Positions 40,501-49,147 of a stretch of DNA of 64,000 bases are shown one piece after another (position 1 is the first letter of the stretch; the number at the start of each line of letters is the position of its first letter). The stretch is from an uncultured Flavobacteriaceae bacterium. GTDB taxonomy: Bacteria; Bacteroidota; Bacteroidia; Flavobacteriales; Flavobacteriaceae. The position numbers and the translations under genes are program-made. Where the stretch lies: positions 1-64,000 of the forward strand of contig CALIJE010000040.1 in the NCBI GenBank assembly GCA_938017825.1, read 5' to 3'. A model generated the notes under the pieces. The model was not told where the DNA came from and did no database searches. It saw nothing but the letters and a program-made list of their open reading frames with translations.

Positions 40501-41001
40501 GGTAAAAACGGTAATGGAAAGTCGAAAGGAGAAGGCAACGGACAAGGCGGTTCTGGCAATGGAGAAGGTGAACCAACCGAGGCCGAATTACAAGAAATTT
40601 ACGAGATCTATAAGGCGCAGCAACAATTGCGACAACAATTGGAAAAACAATTGGAGGATATGATCAACAACAGTGATCGAAATTTAGGAAAAAAGCTTTT
40701 ACGGCAAATGGAGGATTTCGAGAACGATTTACTGGAGAATGGAGTTACCCAACGTGGCCTTACGAAAATCAATACAATCAATTATGAGCTTTTGAAGTTG
40801 AAGAACGCTGCGATGAAGCAAGGAAAGAAACCTGAAAGGGAGAGTAATGCGAACGATAAGAATTTCCGGAATCCGATAACCACAAGACCGGACGCTCTGA
40901 AGAAAGACAGGGATGAAATTGAAATTTTGAATAGAGAAGCGCTACCTTTGCGCCGCAATTTTCAAAACAAAGTCAAGGAATATTTTAAGAGCAATGATTG
41001 A
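37501..41001 (+). CDS. DUF4175-like large membrane protein with coiled coil and Gly/Glu/Gln/Lys-rich low-complexity region
   Basis: N-terminal TM helices, long K/E/Q coiled coil, then GQGQPQSGGEGEGQSGRGKQGG...; start is TTG (37501). Confidence 0.75.
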   Translation: MNSYHNILDKLNAFTKRYYTKMLIKGVLLFLVLGLLFFVVVMGVEYVLWLNSTGRFILLLVFIGVEAFLLYKYIATPLFYLFKLRRGISNKEASLLIGMHFPNVGDKLYNLLDLAEDKNQSELLLASIAQRSERLHPVPFVKAVDFSENLRYAKYLVVPFLIFGLIWLSGNLSSFFGSANRVVNYDMAYEPPAPFSFKLLSNKLDVLDTEALTLELTTVGEVRPKAVFISIEGKESVLPQENGIYQYTFTPPLKQTDFYFTANGVRSQEYRLNALRTPSIQDFKVKLNYPNYTNRSSEVLKGTGNATIPEGTRVTWEIVGQHTENIELLTKDTTLAFSKEKELFALSKNVYADLSYELATSNTNVKDYEKLAYRLSVIRDAYPTIKARQVLDSLNPNLSYYAGEATDDYELKSIRLVCYPDDDEDAKQQVLIEQPNANFKQFYYTFPSGLQLEEGKNYSFYFEATDNDAIHKGKTMKSQVFSMALLDENQVKNKELESQQRLIKNMDKSLEKFKEQKETLRELNQEQKEKKQLNFNDQNQIRDFLQKQEQQESMMQKFSKDLKENLQKDAKDDKQNQLLQERLERQEKEAEKNAKLLEELQKISDKINKEELAQRLEELAKKQQNSQRSLEQILELTKRYYVTEKAAQLAKDLELLAKKQELLSELKAGQDFSNDEQQKLNEEFNKIAEALNELEKDNQDLQKPMDLKVDKKKQEGVKEDQKEALEQINKHEGAEESSESKEKEKMAEKASQKQKSAAEKMKEMSKELEQSSAGGASGGSSVAEDAEMLRQILENLITFSFKQEGLYETLRNAEGDIPQFSSVVREQQELRSLFEHVDDSLFALSLRQAELADFVNEQITEVYYNIDKSLERLAESQIYQGASAQKYVLTASNSLADFLANVLDNMNSSMQSGSGSGQSSEGFQLPDIIQKQGELKGKMNGMGQEGQGQPQSGGEGEGQSGRGKQGGEQGGEEGAEGQGENGQKGKNGKGEGGENGEGGKGKNGNGKSKGEGNGQGGSGNGEGEPTEAELQEIYEIYKAQQQLRQQLEKQLEDMINNSDRNLGKKLLRQMEDFENDLLENGVTQRGLTKINTINYELLKLKNAAMKQGKKPERESNANDKNFRNPITTRPDALKKDRDEIEILNREALPLRRNFQNKVKEYFKSND

Positions 41002-41413
41002 ATTTCACTATGAAATTGATTTTGAACTTATTCATGAACCAAAGTATAAGTTGTGGCTTGAAAAGATAGTCAGGCTAGAAGGAGGAGCTGATTTAAGGCT
41101 CGATTACATCTTTTGTACGGACACGTTTTTGTTAGAGAAAAATCGACAGTTTTTGAATCATGATACTTTTACCGACATCATTACTTTCGATTATTCCGAG
41201 AAAGCCTTAACTGCAGGGGATATTTTTATTTCAATTGACCGCGTGAAAGAAAATTCGGACAAATATAACGTTCGGTTTGAAGAAGAAATATTGCGTGTAA
41301 TGGCGCATGGAGTATTGCATTTGTTAGGATATAATGACAAGACCGAGTCAGAGCAGAATCTGATGAGGCATAAAGAAGATGAAATGATTAAACTGTTCCA
41401 CGTGGAACATTAG
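40994..41413 (+). CDS. ybeY: Endoribonuclease YbeY (rRNA maturation)
   Basis: VMAHGVLHLLGYNDKTESEQNLMRHKEDEM zinc motif H...H; FTDIITFDY. Confidence 0.93.
   Translation: MIEFHYEIDFELIHEPKYKLWLEKIVRLEGGADLRLDYIFCTDTFLLEKNRQFLNHDTFTDIITFDYSEKALTAGDIFISIDRVKENSDKYNVRFEEEILRVMAHGVLHLLGYNDKTESEQNLMRHKEDEMIKLFHVEH
41394..41409. other. parS-like centromere site, perfect 16-bp palindrome
   Basis: TGTTCCACGTGGAACA; lies within the last codons of ybeY (CTG TTC CAC GTG GAA CAT TAG = LFHVEH*). Confidence 0.85.
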
Positions 41414-41427
41414 TTAGGATACTAGGG

Positions 41428-43296
41428 ATGTTTACAAACGAATATGATGTGATTGTTGTGGGTGGTGGCCATGCTGGTGCTGAGGCAGCTGCCGCAGCCG
41501 CGAATATGGGGTCTAAAACCTTGTTGATTACAATGAACTTGCAGACTATTGGTCAAATGTCCTGTAATCCTGCTATGGGCGGAATTGCTAAAGGACAGAT
41601 TGTTCGTGAGATTGATGCCCTTGGCGGTTATAGTGGAATTGTAACGGACAAGTCTGCCATACAGTTCAAAATGCTGAACAAATCAAAAGGTCCGGCTATG
41701 TGGAGTCCTCGTGCACAAAACGATCGCATGCGATTTGCAGAAGAGTGGCGCTTACTTCTCGAAAAGACGCCTAACTGTGATTTTTATCAAGAGATGGTTA
41801 CGGGGATCACGGTTACGAGCGGAAAAGTTAGCGGAGTAAAGACATCATTAGGACTTGAAATTCGCGCCAAGTCCGTAGTACTTACGAATGGCACTTTTCT
41901 GAACGGATTGATTCATATTGGAGAAAAACAGCTCGGTGGGGGTCGAGCGGGGGAAAAGGCCTCTACGGGTATTACGGAGCAATTGCTCGATCTAGGCTTT
42001 GACAGTGGTAGAATGAAGACGGGTACGCCACCAAGAGTGGATGGCCGGTCTTTGGATTATTCTGTAATGATACCACAGCCTGGTGATTCAGAACCGGAGA
42101 AGTTTTCCTATTTGAAGACACCTGTCTTAGAACGGCAGCGCGATTGCTACATGACGCATACAAGTTCCATGGTTCATGAGATGCTTCGTGAAGGCTTTGA
42201 TCGCTCCCCAATGTTTAATGGTCGAATAAAGAGTATCGGCCCTAGATACTGCCCTTCCATAGAGGACAAGATCAATAGATTCGCTGACAAGGATAGCCAT
42301 CAGATTTTTGTAGAACCAGAAGGGTGGGATACGGTTGAGGTGTATGTGAACGGTTTTTCAACCTCTTTGCCAGAGGATGTGCAAGCACGAGCTTTACGTG
42401 CGGTAAAGGGTTTTGAAAAGGTCAAGTTTTTTAGGCCGGGCTATGCAATAGAATATGATTATTTTCCGCCCACCCAACTGAAGCATACGCTTGAGACCAA
42501 ATTGGTTGAAAATCTATATTTCGCAGGTCAAATCAATGGCACTACAGGATATGAGGAAGCGGCCTCCCAAGGACTCATGGCAGGGATTAATGCTCATTTG
42601 AAGGTCAATGAAAAAGAGGCGTTTACGCTGCAGAGGGATGAAGCTTATATTGGTGTGCTTATAGATGATTTGATTACCAAAGGCACAGAGGAGCCGTATC
42701 GGATGTTTACCTCAAGAGCAGAGTATAGGACCTTACTGCGACAAGATAATGCAGACTTAAGATTAACCCCAAAAGGCTATGCGCTAGGTCTGGCCAAAAA
42801 GGAGCGTTTAGAGCGAATGGAGCACAAGCTCAGTAAATCCAATTCCTTTGTTAAGTTTTTTAAGGACACAAGTGTTTTGCCAGCAGATATCAATCCTATT
42901 TTAGAGGAACTAGGCACTTCCTTGGTGAAGCAAAGTGATAGGATGTTCAAAGTGTTTTCAAGGCCACAGGTTACGATGGAGCACATGATGCAATTGAATT
43001 CCGTAGCTGATTTTGTAGAAACGAATGGGCTTGATAGAGAGGTGCGTGAGCAAACTGAAATTCAAGTCAAATATTCTGGTTATATCGCGAAGGAGAAGAA
43101 CAATGCGGATAAGTTGCAGCGATTGGAAAACGTTAAGATCCCTAGAGAATTCGATTATTCAAAATTAAAATCCCTTTCGTACGAAGCGCGGGAAAAATTG
43201 AACGCCATACAGCCAGTGACGATAGCACAGGCGGCTAGGGTCAGTGGTGTAAACCCATCAGATATTAGTGTTTTGCTCGTGTACCTTGGCCGATGA
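41428..43296 (+). CDS. mnmG: tRNA uridine-5-carboxymethylaminomethyl(34) synthesis enzyme MnmG
   Basis: YDVIVVGGGHAGAEAAAAAANMGSKTLLIT, CNPAMGGIAKGQIVREIDALGG, GQINGTTGYEEAASQGL. Confidence 0.97.
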   Translation: MFTNEYDVIVVGGGHAGAEAAAAAANMGSKTLLITMNLQTIGQMSCNPAMGGIAKGQIVREIDALGGYSGIVTDKSAIQFKMLNKSKGPAMWSPRAQNDRMRFAEEWRLLLEKTPNCDFYQEMVTGITVTSGKVSGVKTSLGLEIRAKSVVLTNGTFLNGLIHIGEKQLGGGRAGEKASTGITEQLLDLGFDSGRMKTGTPPRVDGRSLDYSVMIPQPGDSEPEKFSYLKTPVLERQRDCYMTHTSSMVHEMLREGFDRSPMFNGRIKSIGPRYCPSIEDKINRFADKDSHQIFVEPEGWDTVEVYVNGFSTSLPEDVQARALRAVKGFEKVKFFRPGYAIEYDYFPPTQLKHTLETKLVENLYFAGQINGTTGYEEAASQGLMAGINAHLKVNEKEAFTLQRDEAYIGVLIDDLITKGTEEPYRMFTSRAEYRTLLRQDNADLRLTPKGYALGLAKKERLERMEHKLSKSNSFVKFFKDTSVLPADINPILEELGTSLVKQSDRMFKVFSRPQVTMEHMMQLNSVADFVETNGLDREVREQTEIQVKYSGYIAKEKNNADKLQRLENVKIPREFDYSKLKSLSYEAREKLNAIQPVTIAQAARVSGVNPSDISVLLVYLGR

Positions 43297-43769
43297 AAAA
43301 GTCCTTATTTTTTCGGCAGAAGAAGCCGCTCACGGTAATTATTTTGGGCACGATGTTCTTAGTATTTGTGTTATGGTTTCTAGCAGAAGGTGCTGGCTCA
43401 TTGAGTCAACTTGTGGTCATGGGTTTGCTGGGTTTGCTTTTGTTAGGATATTCAATATCATATGAAATAGTGTCAGACGGTGTTGCCAAAAAGCATTTCG
43501 GGCTATTTGGTCTCAGCCTATTTAGGGCCAAGCTTCATATTCTATATTCGGAATATTTGTGTGTTGTGAAGGCAAGGTATAAACAAGGTGCAGAGTGGGG
43601 CCCAGTGGCAAGTCTAGGTAAGGAAAGATCGGGCGAGACCTATGCTATTCGCTTGTTCAATGGGAACAAGCATTTTACCGTTTACAGAACAAGTTCCTTA
43701 CAAGGTGCGCGGCTAAAGGCAGAGGCACTTTCCGACTTGTTGGGTATTGAATTACGTGAAAAGAACTAG
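43293..43769 (+). CDS. Hypothetical membrane protein (two N-terminal TM segments, PH-like C-terminus)
   Basis: ATG overlaps the mnmG stop; hydrophobic N-terminus; no family recognised with certainty. Confidence 0.6.
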   Translation: MKKSLFFRQKKPLTVIILGTMFLVFVLWFLAEGAGSLSQLVVMGLLGLLLLGYSISYEIVSDGVAKKHFGLFGLSLFRAKLHILYSEYLCVVKARYKQGAEWGPVASLGKERSGETYAIRLFNGNKHFTVYRTSSLQGARLKAEALSDLLGIELREKN

Positions 43770-43772
43770 AAT

Positions 43773-43788
43773 TGTTCCACGTGGAACA
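43773..43788. other. parS-like centromere site, perfect palindrome
   Basis: TGTTCCACGTGGAACA; palindrome extends to ATTGTTCCACGTGGAACAAT at 43771-43790. Confidence 0.85.
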
Positions 43789-43877
43789 ATTTTTTCGATA
43801 TGTACTATTTTGTGCTGAAACACTTTTATGGCTCAGTTGTTGATAGCTAGATTCGACAACTATAATCAGGCAAAAAA

Positions 43878-44435
43878 ATGCGTTCAGTACTTCTCTTGAT
43901 TTCGTTACTATTTGTTGTTCAATCCTGCATTCCTTTGAGGGTGGCGCCCAAAATTGAGGACCATAAGGTCACGAAGGGAAAGAAGTTTAAACGAAGCCTT
44001 TCTAAACGGCAAATGTTCATCTTCGAAAACCCGAAAGAAGAACATCATTTTTACAATTATGTGAATATGAAATTTCATTTGAACGACAGCAATGTGTATG
44101 ACGACATACCATTTGTAGTTGATAGGGAACAATACTTTTTTGCCTGGTATGAGGTTGAGATACCAGACAAAACATTGAATTTGGCACCAATGTTCACACA
44201 ACTTTTTATCGGTGCTGCCTTAGGTAGTGATAATCCTTTAGAAGATTATAGTGGTGAGGACGACATACGAAGAAGAGAAAATTGGTATGTAGCAATAGAA
44301 GTATATAGTGACTCCGAAAAAGACTGTCTTGCCGCTGGCGCCCTTTCAAGGGAAGTAGTTTTGAAGTATCTTCGAGCCTTAAAACAGGAATACCTCGCTA
44401 CGCACAATTATAATGAAGTCGTATTTAAGAACTAA
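43878..44435 (+). CDS. Hypothetical lipoprotein
   Basis: MRSVLLLISLLFVVQSCIPLRVAP: signal peptide and lipobox-like VQSC. Confidence 0.6.
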   Translation: MRSVLLLISLLFVVQSCIPLRVAPKIEDHKVTKGKKFKRSLSKRQMFIFENPKEEHHFYNYVNMKFHLNDSNVYDDIPFVVDREQYFFAWYEVEIPDKTLNLAPMFTQLFIGAALGSDNPLEDYSGEDDIRRRENWYVAIEVYSDSEKDCLAAGALSREVVLKYLRALKQEYLATHNYNEVVFKN

Positions 44436-45240
44436 AGATCATTCCGTTACCAAAGAAGAATTTGAATTGCATCATGACACGGTTCTTGATATGCTTATTA
44501 CCCATCCAAGACCTGAACATTTGGAGCGGTATTACGAAAGTGATTCTTATATTTCCCATACCGATTCTAGGACTTCATTGGTAGACAAGCTTTATCATAT
44601 GGTCAAACGGCTCAGTTTGACCAAAAAGGTGAAATTGATTTCGCGCTACGCCAACGGCACGAAAACGCTTTTGGATCTCGGTGCGGGCACCGGAGATTTT
44701 TTAGCAACCGCCAAGCAAGAGGGCTGGAGAATCGTTGGCGTGGAAGTCAATTCAAATGCACGCAATAAATCTAGCGAAAAGGGTATTGAACTACTTTCGA
44801 ATCTGTCTCAGGTCGAAAACCAAAAATTTCAGATTATCACACTTTGGCACGTACTTGAGCATTTGCCCGATTTAGAGGAATATATCGAAATGCTGGCGAG
44901 TAAGTTAGAGGAGGAGGGAACCCTAGTCATTGCCGTGCCAAATTTTAAATCGTTTGATGCCAGGCATTATAAAGAGTATTGGGCGGCTTATGATGTACCA
45001 AGACACCTATGGCATTTTTCTAGAGGAGCCATTAAGAAAATGTTCGAACCCTTCGGGTTTAAACTGGTCAAAACAAAACCAATGATATTTGACTCCTTTT
45101 ATGTGAGCCTGCTTTCCGAAAAATACAAATCGAAAAGACAGAACTTTTTTAAAGCAATGTGCATCGGACTGTACTCCAATATAAAGGCCTGGGGAACAAA
45201 AGAATACTCTTCGCACATCTATATCCTTCAAAAGGTCTAA
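44413..45240 (+). CDS. Class I SAM-dependent methyltransferase
   Basis: KTLLDLGAGTGDFLATAKQEGWRIVGVEVNSNA; TLWHVLEHLPDLEEYIEMLASKLEEEGTLVIAVPN. Confidence 0.88.
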   Translation: MKSYLRTKDHSVTKEEFELHHDTVLDMLITHPRPEHLERYYESDSYISHTDSRTSLVDKLYHMVKRLSLTKKVKLISRYANGTKTLLDLGAGTGDFLATAKQEGWRIVGVEVNSNARNKSSEKGIELLSNLSQVENQKFQIITLWHVLEHLPDLEEYIEMLASKLEEEGTLVIAVPNFKSFDARHYKEYWAAYDVPRHLWHFSRGAIKKMFEPFGFKLVKTKPMIFDSFYVSLLSEKYKSKRQNFFKAMCIGLYSNIKAWGTKEYSSHIYILQKV

Positions 45241-45475
45241 AACACGTTTTAAGCCTTTTTCCTAGCGTTTTACTCAGTTTCGTGTCCGTACGAGCCTCTT
45301 CTTGCCAAAGTCTTTTCTAAAGGCTGTTTTAGAAGATGATTTTCATAGACGAAACAAATAGAATTGACCTGTTCCCATAAATAAAACTGATGACCTTCGA
45401 TAGATATAAAAAAAGTCGGTTTACGGAAAGATCACATAAAATTCAATTCGTTAGGACACATTAAAAAAGCTTTCC

Positions 45476-45483
45476 TATTTTTG
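45476..45483 (+). promoter_or_regulatory. Bacteroidetes-type -7 element (TANNTTTG) for OmpH-like gene
   Basis: TATTTTTG 28 nt before the ATG at 45512. Confidence 0.45.
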
Positions 45484-45511
45484 CGCCGATTCAATACAGA
45501 AAAATTTGATT

Positions 45512-46018
45512 ATGAAAAAACTAATGTTGTTGGTTGTACTGTGTGTTATGGCTTCTTGCCAACAGGAAAAAATGGGATATGTTGATAGCGTGAGAATCAT
45601 GGAGGATTACGAAGAACAAAAAGAAAGTGCGGCTAAGTTTAAAATCAAGGTCGATGCCTTGACGAAAAAACGCGATAGTATTTCGCAGGCCTTTCAATTA
45701 GAGATGCAGGCCTTTCAAACAAGGGCGCAAAAAATGAATCAAGCCAAAGCACAAGAAGAATACGGGTTGATGCAGCAAAGAGGCCAGTTTATGGGACAGC
45801 AATTGCAGCAAGAAGAGCAAGCGCTTACCACGCTACAACAAACCGAACGCGATAGTATCATTAGTACTATTAAGAAAGAAATTAAGGCCTATGGTAAAGC
45901 ACAGGGCTACTCATATATTCTTGGAGGAGGAGATACTGGCGCTGTTTTGTACGGTACGGATGCCAATGATCTAACAGACCAAATTCTCAAGATTTTGAAC
46001 GATAAGTTCAAAAAGTAA
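45512..46018 (+). CDS. OmpH/Skp family periplasmic chaperone-like lipoprotein
   Basis: MKKLMLLVVLCVMASCQQEKMGYVDSVRIMEDYEEQKESAAKFKIKVDAL; GYSYILGGGDTGAVLYGTDANDLTDQIL. Confidence 0.82.
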   Translation: MKKLMLLVVLCVMASCQQEKMGYVDSVRIMEDYEEQKESAAKFKIKVDALTKKRDSISQAFQLEMQAFQTRAQKMNQAKAQEEYGLMQQRGQFMGQQLQQEEQALTTLQQTERDSIISTIKKEIKAYGKAQGYSYILGGGDTGAVLYGTDANDLTDQILKILNDKFKK

Positions 46019-46041
46019 AGAGTACACATAAAGATGTGATG

Positions 46042-46066
46042 GCCTAGCTGAAATGCTGGGCTTTTT
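46042..46066 (+). terminator. Rho-independent terminator after OmpH-like gene
   Basis: GCCTAGC-TGAAAT-GCTGGGC followed by TTTTT. Confidence 0.75.
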
Positions 46067-46069
46067 CTT

Positions 46070-46474
46070 TTAAGGCTGTAGCAAGAAAACCAAAAAAATT
46101 GCTGGTACAAAGTACACTGCTATTGTCATCGCACCTGCATAGTCTTTAGCCATGCGCTGCCCGAACAATAGCATTAATAGCGAAATACAACATAGAATTG
46201 CACCGTAGAAGGCCAGGGTAGACGAGCCACCGCCGACTATCTGAAAAAAGCCAACCGCACACAACAGGCCTGCCGCTAGCTCAACCAACAAAACCACTGC
46301 TAACAAAAAAGGAACTGTACCCTTTAATGGGCTTTTCTCAAAATGGCTTTTTAGCCAAGACAAATTTCCACCCCAATCGAATACTTTGTCGAGGCCGCTT
46401 TGTAAAAATGTGATGACCATAAAAAGCAAAAGGAGTAATTGGGTCGCGTTATTAAGTACAGTGTCGTTCATCAA
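46070..46474 (-). CDS. DoxX-like family membrane protein
   Basis: Four hydrophobic segments; LLFMVITFLQSGLDKVFDWGGNLSWLKSHF. Confidence 0.65.
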   Translation of the reverse strand: MMNDTVLNNATQLLLLLFMVITFLQSGLDKVFDWGGNLSWLKSHFEKSPLKGTVPFLLAVVLLVELAAGLLCAVGFFQIVGGGSSTLAFYGAILCCISLLMLLFGQRMAKDYAGAMTIAVYFVPAIFLVFLLQP

Positions 46475-46499
46475 GGTCTATTTTGTCGTTCAGATTTAT

Positions 46500-47651
46500 T
46501 TAGGCCGCCTTTTTATGTAATAAACGGGTCAATTTTATTGAAAGATCGGTAAAAATGAGCTTAGAATTGCCATTTCGCTCCACATGATAGATGGCGTCTT
46601 CCAATTCTTGGGTAATATCAACGATATTGTTTTCATGGATAAAAGGAGCGAATTTCTCCAATTGAAATCCGTCAACATGAAGCTGCATATAAACCAAATC
46701 TTTTGCATTGAAATTGATAAGCATTGCCTGTCGAATAATCGCAATGCAATAATGTAGAAAGTTCTTTTGAGTTTCCCGCCCGGTAGCGGCCAACTCATTT
46801 CCCCACATAATCAATTCGTGAATTGCCCCCTTATTGCCTTTTGCTTTGAACGCACTTCTTACCCATTGTACAAACCACTTTTCGAAAACCAGATCCTCCG
46901 AATCCTTGTTCATCAAATCAAGCGCCTTATTAAAGTTGCCATTTGCTTCATGTGCCAATTTTTTGGCTTCGGATTTTGGTAGTCCTTTTTCCTCTAAAGC
47001 TGTACTTATTGCTTCTTCCGATAAAGGTGGAAAATGAAGAATCTGGCATCTAGACCGAATAGTCTGTAATAGCTGTTCCTCGTCTTCTGAAACCAGGATG
47101 AAAACGGTTTTCTCCGGAGGCTCTTCAATCAGCTTCAGAAGCTTATTGGCGGCACTTCCGTTCATTTTTTCAGCCATCCAAATCAACATAACCTTATATC
47201 CTCCTTCATAAGATTTAAGCGAAAGTTTCTTTACAATATCTTGAGCTTCATCAACACCAATTTGCCCCTGTTTTTTCTCAATACCGACTAGTCGGTACCA
47301 ATCGAACAAATTGCCATATGGTTGCTCTAAAAGAAAGCTTCGCCACTCGTGCAAATAATGATTGCTTACCGCATGGCTTTTCACTTTTTCACTGTTCGAA
47401 ACCGGAAAAGCAAAGTGCATATCGGGGTGCGAAATCGATCCGAATTTGAGATTACAAGAGTCATTTTTACCAGCATTTTCACCGCCGGCATTTCCACAAA
47501 TTATATATTGGGCATACGCTAATGCCATAGGTAAAGTACCTGAACCTTCCGGACCAACGAATAGTTGTGCATGCGAAATGCGACCAGAATCCGCACTTGT
47601 CATCAAGTGGTTTTTAATATGCGAAAGCCCTAAAATATCTTTGAACAACAT
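46500..47651 (-). CDS. holB: DNA polymerase III subunit delta-prime
   Basis: DILGLSHIKNHLMTSADSGRISHAQLFVGPEGSGTLPMALAYAQYI; MNGSAANKLLKLIEEPPEKTVFILVSEDEEQLLQTIRSRCQ. Confidence 0.92.
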   Translation of the reverse strand: MLFKDILGLSHIKNHLMTSADSGRISHAQLFVGPEGSGTLPMALAYAQYIICGNAGGENAGKNDSCNLKFGSISHPDMHFAFPVSNSEKVKSHAVSNHYLHEWRSFLLEQPYGNLFDWYRLVGIEKKQGQIGVDEAQDIVKKLSLKSYEGGYKVMLIWMAEKMNGSAANKLLKLIEEPPEKTVFILVSEDEEQLLQTIRSRCQILHFPPLSEEAISTALEEKGLPKSEAKKLAHEANGNFNKALDLMNKDSEDLVFEKWFVQWVRSAFKAKGNKGAIHELIMWGNELAATGRETQKNFLHYCIAIIRQAMLINFNAKDLVYMQLHVDGFQLEKFAPFIHENNIVDITQELEDAIYHVERNGNSKLIFTDLSIKLTRLLHKKAA

Positions 47652-47809
47652 CCTTCAAATATAGGGAAAATACAAGGCCATGTGATACCCTATTTGAGGT
47701 CTTGTCGGCCAAAATTGCAAATTCAATAAAATACCAATCGGTAAATTGGATAATCAGGATTTATATGCCTTTTTGAGGCATGTTTGATTCTCCAAAACAT
47801 AGATATGTG

Positions 47810-47817
47810 TACATTTG
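47810..47817 (+). promoter_or_regulatory. Bacteroidetes-type -7 element (TANNTTTG) for pgk
   Basis: TACATTTG 23 nt before the ATG, with TTTG at 47783-47786 upstream. Confidence 0.5.
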
Positions 47818-47840
47818 CCTCGCTTTAACACTCATTTTTT

Positions 47841-49031
47841 ATGAAAACCATCAACGATTTCAATTTTGACAACAAGAAAGCCCTGATCAGGGTAGATTTT
47901 AATGTTCCATTGGATAATGATCTCATGGTGACCGACACCAATCGCATTGAAGCGGCTAAGCCAACTATCTTAAAAGTATTGGAAGATGGCGGAAGCGCAG
48001 TATTGATGTCGCACTTAGGAAGACCAAAAGGGCAAAAAAATGCCGATCTATCCTTGAAACATATCTGTTCAAAGGTTTCGGAGATTATTGGGGTCGAGGT
48101 GAAATTTGTGAATGACTGTGTAGGATCTGAAGCTGAAACAGCAGTTGCAGCTATGCACCCCGGAGAAGTTTTGTTGCTCGAGAACCTGCGCTTTCATAAG
48201 GAAGAGACCAATGGGGACAGAGATTTTGCCAAACAACTTGCGGTTTTGGGAGATATATATGTCAATGATGCTTTTGGCACTGCGCATAGAGCGCATGCCT
48301 CTACAACCATCGTTGCAGAATTTTTTCCAGATAAAAGATGTTTTGGATCCTTGCTGTCGAAGGAAATCGACGCAATAGAAAAAGTGATGCGCACGGGTGA
48401 AAAACCAGTGTTGGCTATTCTGGGTGGCGCAAAAGTATCCTCGAAAATCACCATCATTGAAAACATATTGGATAAAGTTGACCACTTGATTATTGGGGGT
48501 GGAATGACGTATACGTTCGTTAAGGCCAAAGGCGGAAACATAGGGGACTCAATTTGTGAAGATGACAAGATGCCGTTGGCTTTGGAAATTCTGAAGCAGG
48601 CGACGGAACGGAACGTACAAGTGCACTTACCAGTTGATGTTTTGGCGGCGAACGATTTTTCAAACGAGGCGGACACCCAGGTCGTTGATGTAGACAAGAT
48701 ACCTGATGGATGGCAAGGTCTCGACGCCGGACCAAGAACTATAGAGAACTTTAGAAATGTAATCACCCAAAGCAAGACCATTTTATGGAATGGTCCGATT
48801 GGTGTTTTCGAGATGGATAGCTTTAATAAAGGCACCATTGCTATCGGCGATGCCATAGACGAAGCTACGCAAGATGGAGCCTTTTCGTTGGTTGGCGGGG
48901 GTGATTCAGTAGCTGCTGTCAAACAGTTCGGTTTTCAGAATAAAGTGAGTTATGTTTCCACAGGAGGCGGGGCGATGCTTGAAAGTCTAGAGGGGAAAAC
49001 CTTGCCAGGGATAGCTGCAATAATGGCGTAA
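47841..49031 (+). CDS. pgk: Phosphoglycerate kinase
   Basis: [71 protein letters not shown]. Confidence 0.97.
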   Translation: MKTINDFNFDNKKALIRVDFNVPLDNDLMVTDTNRIEAAKPTILKVLEDGGSAVLMSHLGRPKGQKNADLSLKHICSKVSEIIGVEVKFVNDCVGSEAETAVAAMHPGEVLLLENLRFHKEETNGDRDFAKQLAVLGDIYVNDAFGTAHRAHASTTIVAEFFPDKRCFGSLLSKEIDAIEKVMRTGEKPVLAILGGAKVSSKITIIENILDKVDHLIIGGGMTYTFVKAKGGNIGDSICEDDKMPLALEILKQATERNVQVHLPVDVLAANDFSNEADTQVVDVDKIPDGWQGLDAGPRTIENFRNVITQSKTILWNGPIGVFEMDSFNKGTIAIGDAIDEATQDGAFSLVGGGDSVAAVKQFGFQNKVSYVSTGGGAMLESLEGKTLPGIAAIMA

Positions 49032-49147
49032 TTAGGTCGTTATCGGTTGTATAGGCCAAGGGGAATTTTAGTGGCCATAAATTGTAATAAAATTTCATTC
49101 TCTCGAAAAAATACCCGATTTTCGTTCACCTTCCCTGAAAACTTTTC

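Noticed and set aside
40258-40663. Overlapping Leu/Pro/Ser-rich and Lys/Glu-rich ORFs in the DUF4175 gene
   Set aside because: They are alternate-frame translations of the purine-rich low-complexity tract.
41394-43790. The two CACGTG palindromes as transposon ends bounding mnmG
   Set aside because: The elements are internally palindromic 16-mers matching parS; mnmG is an essential-type core gene with no mobile signature, and no target-site duplications are visible.
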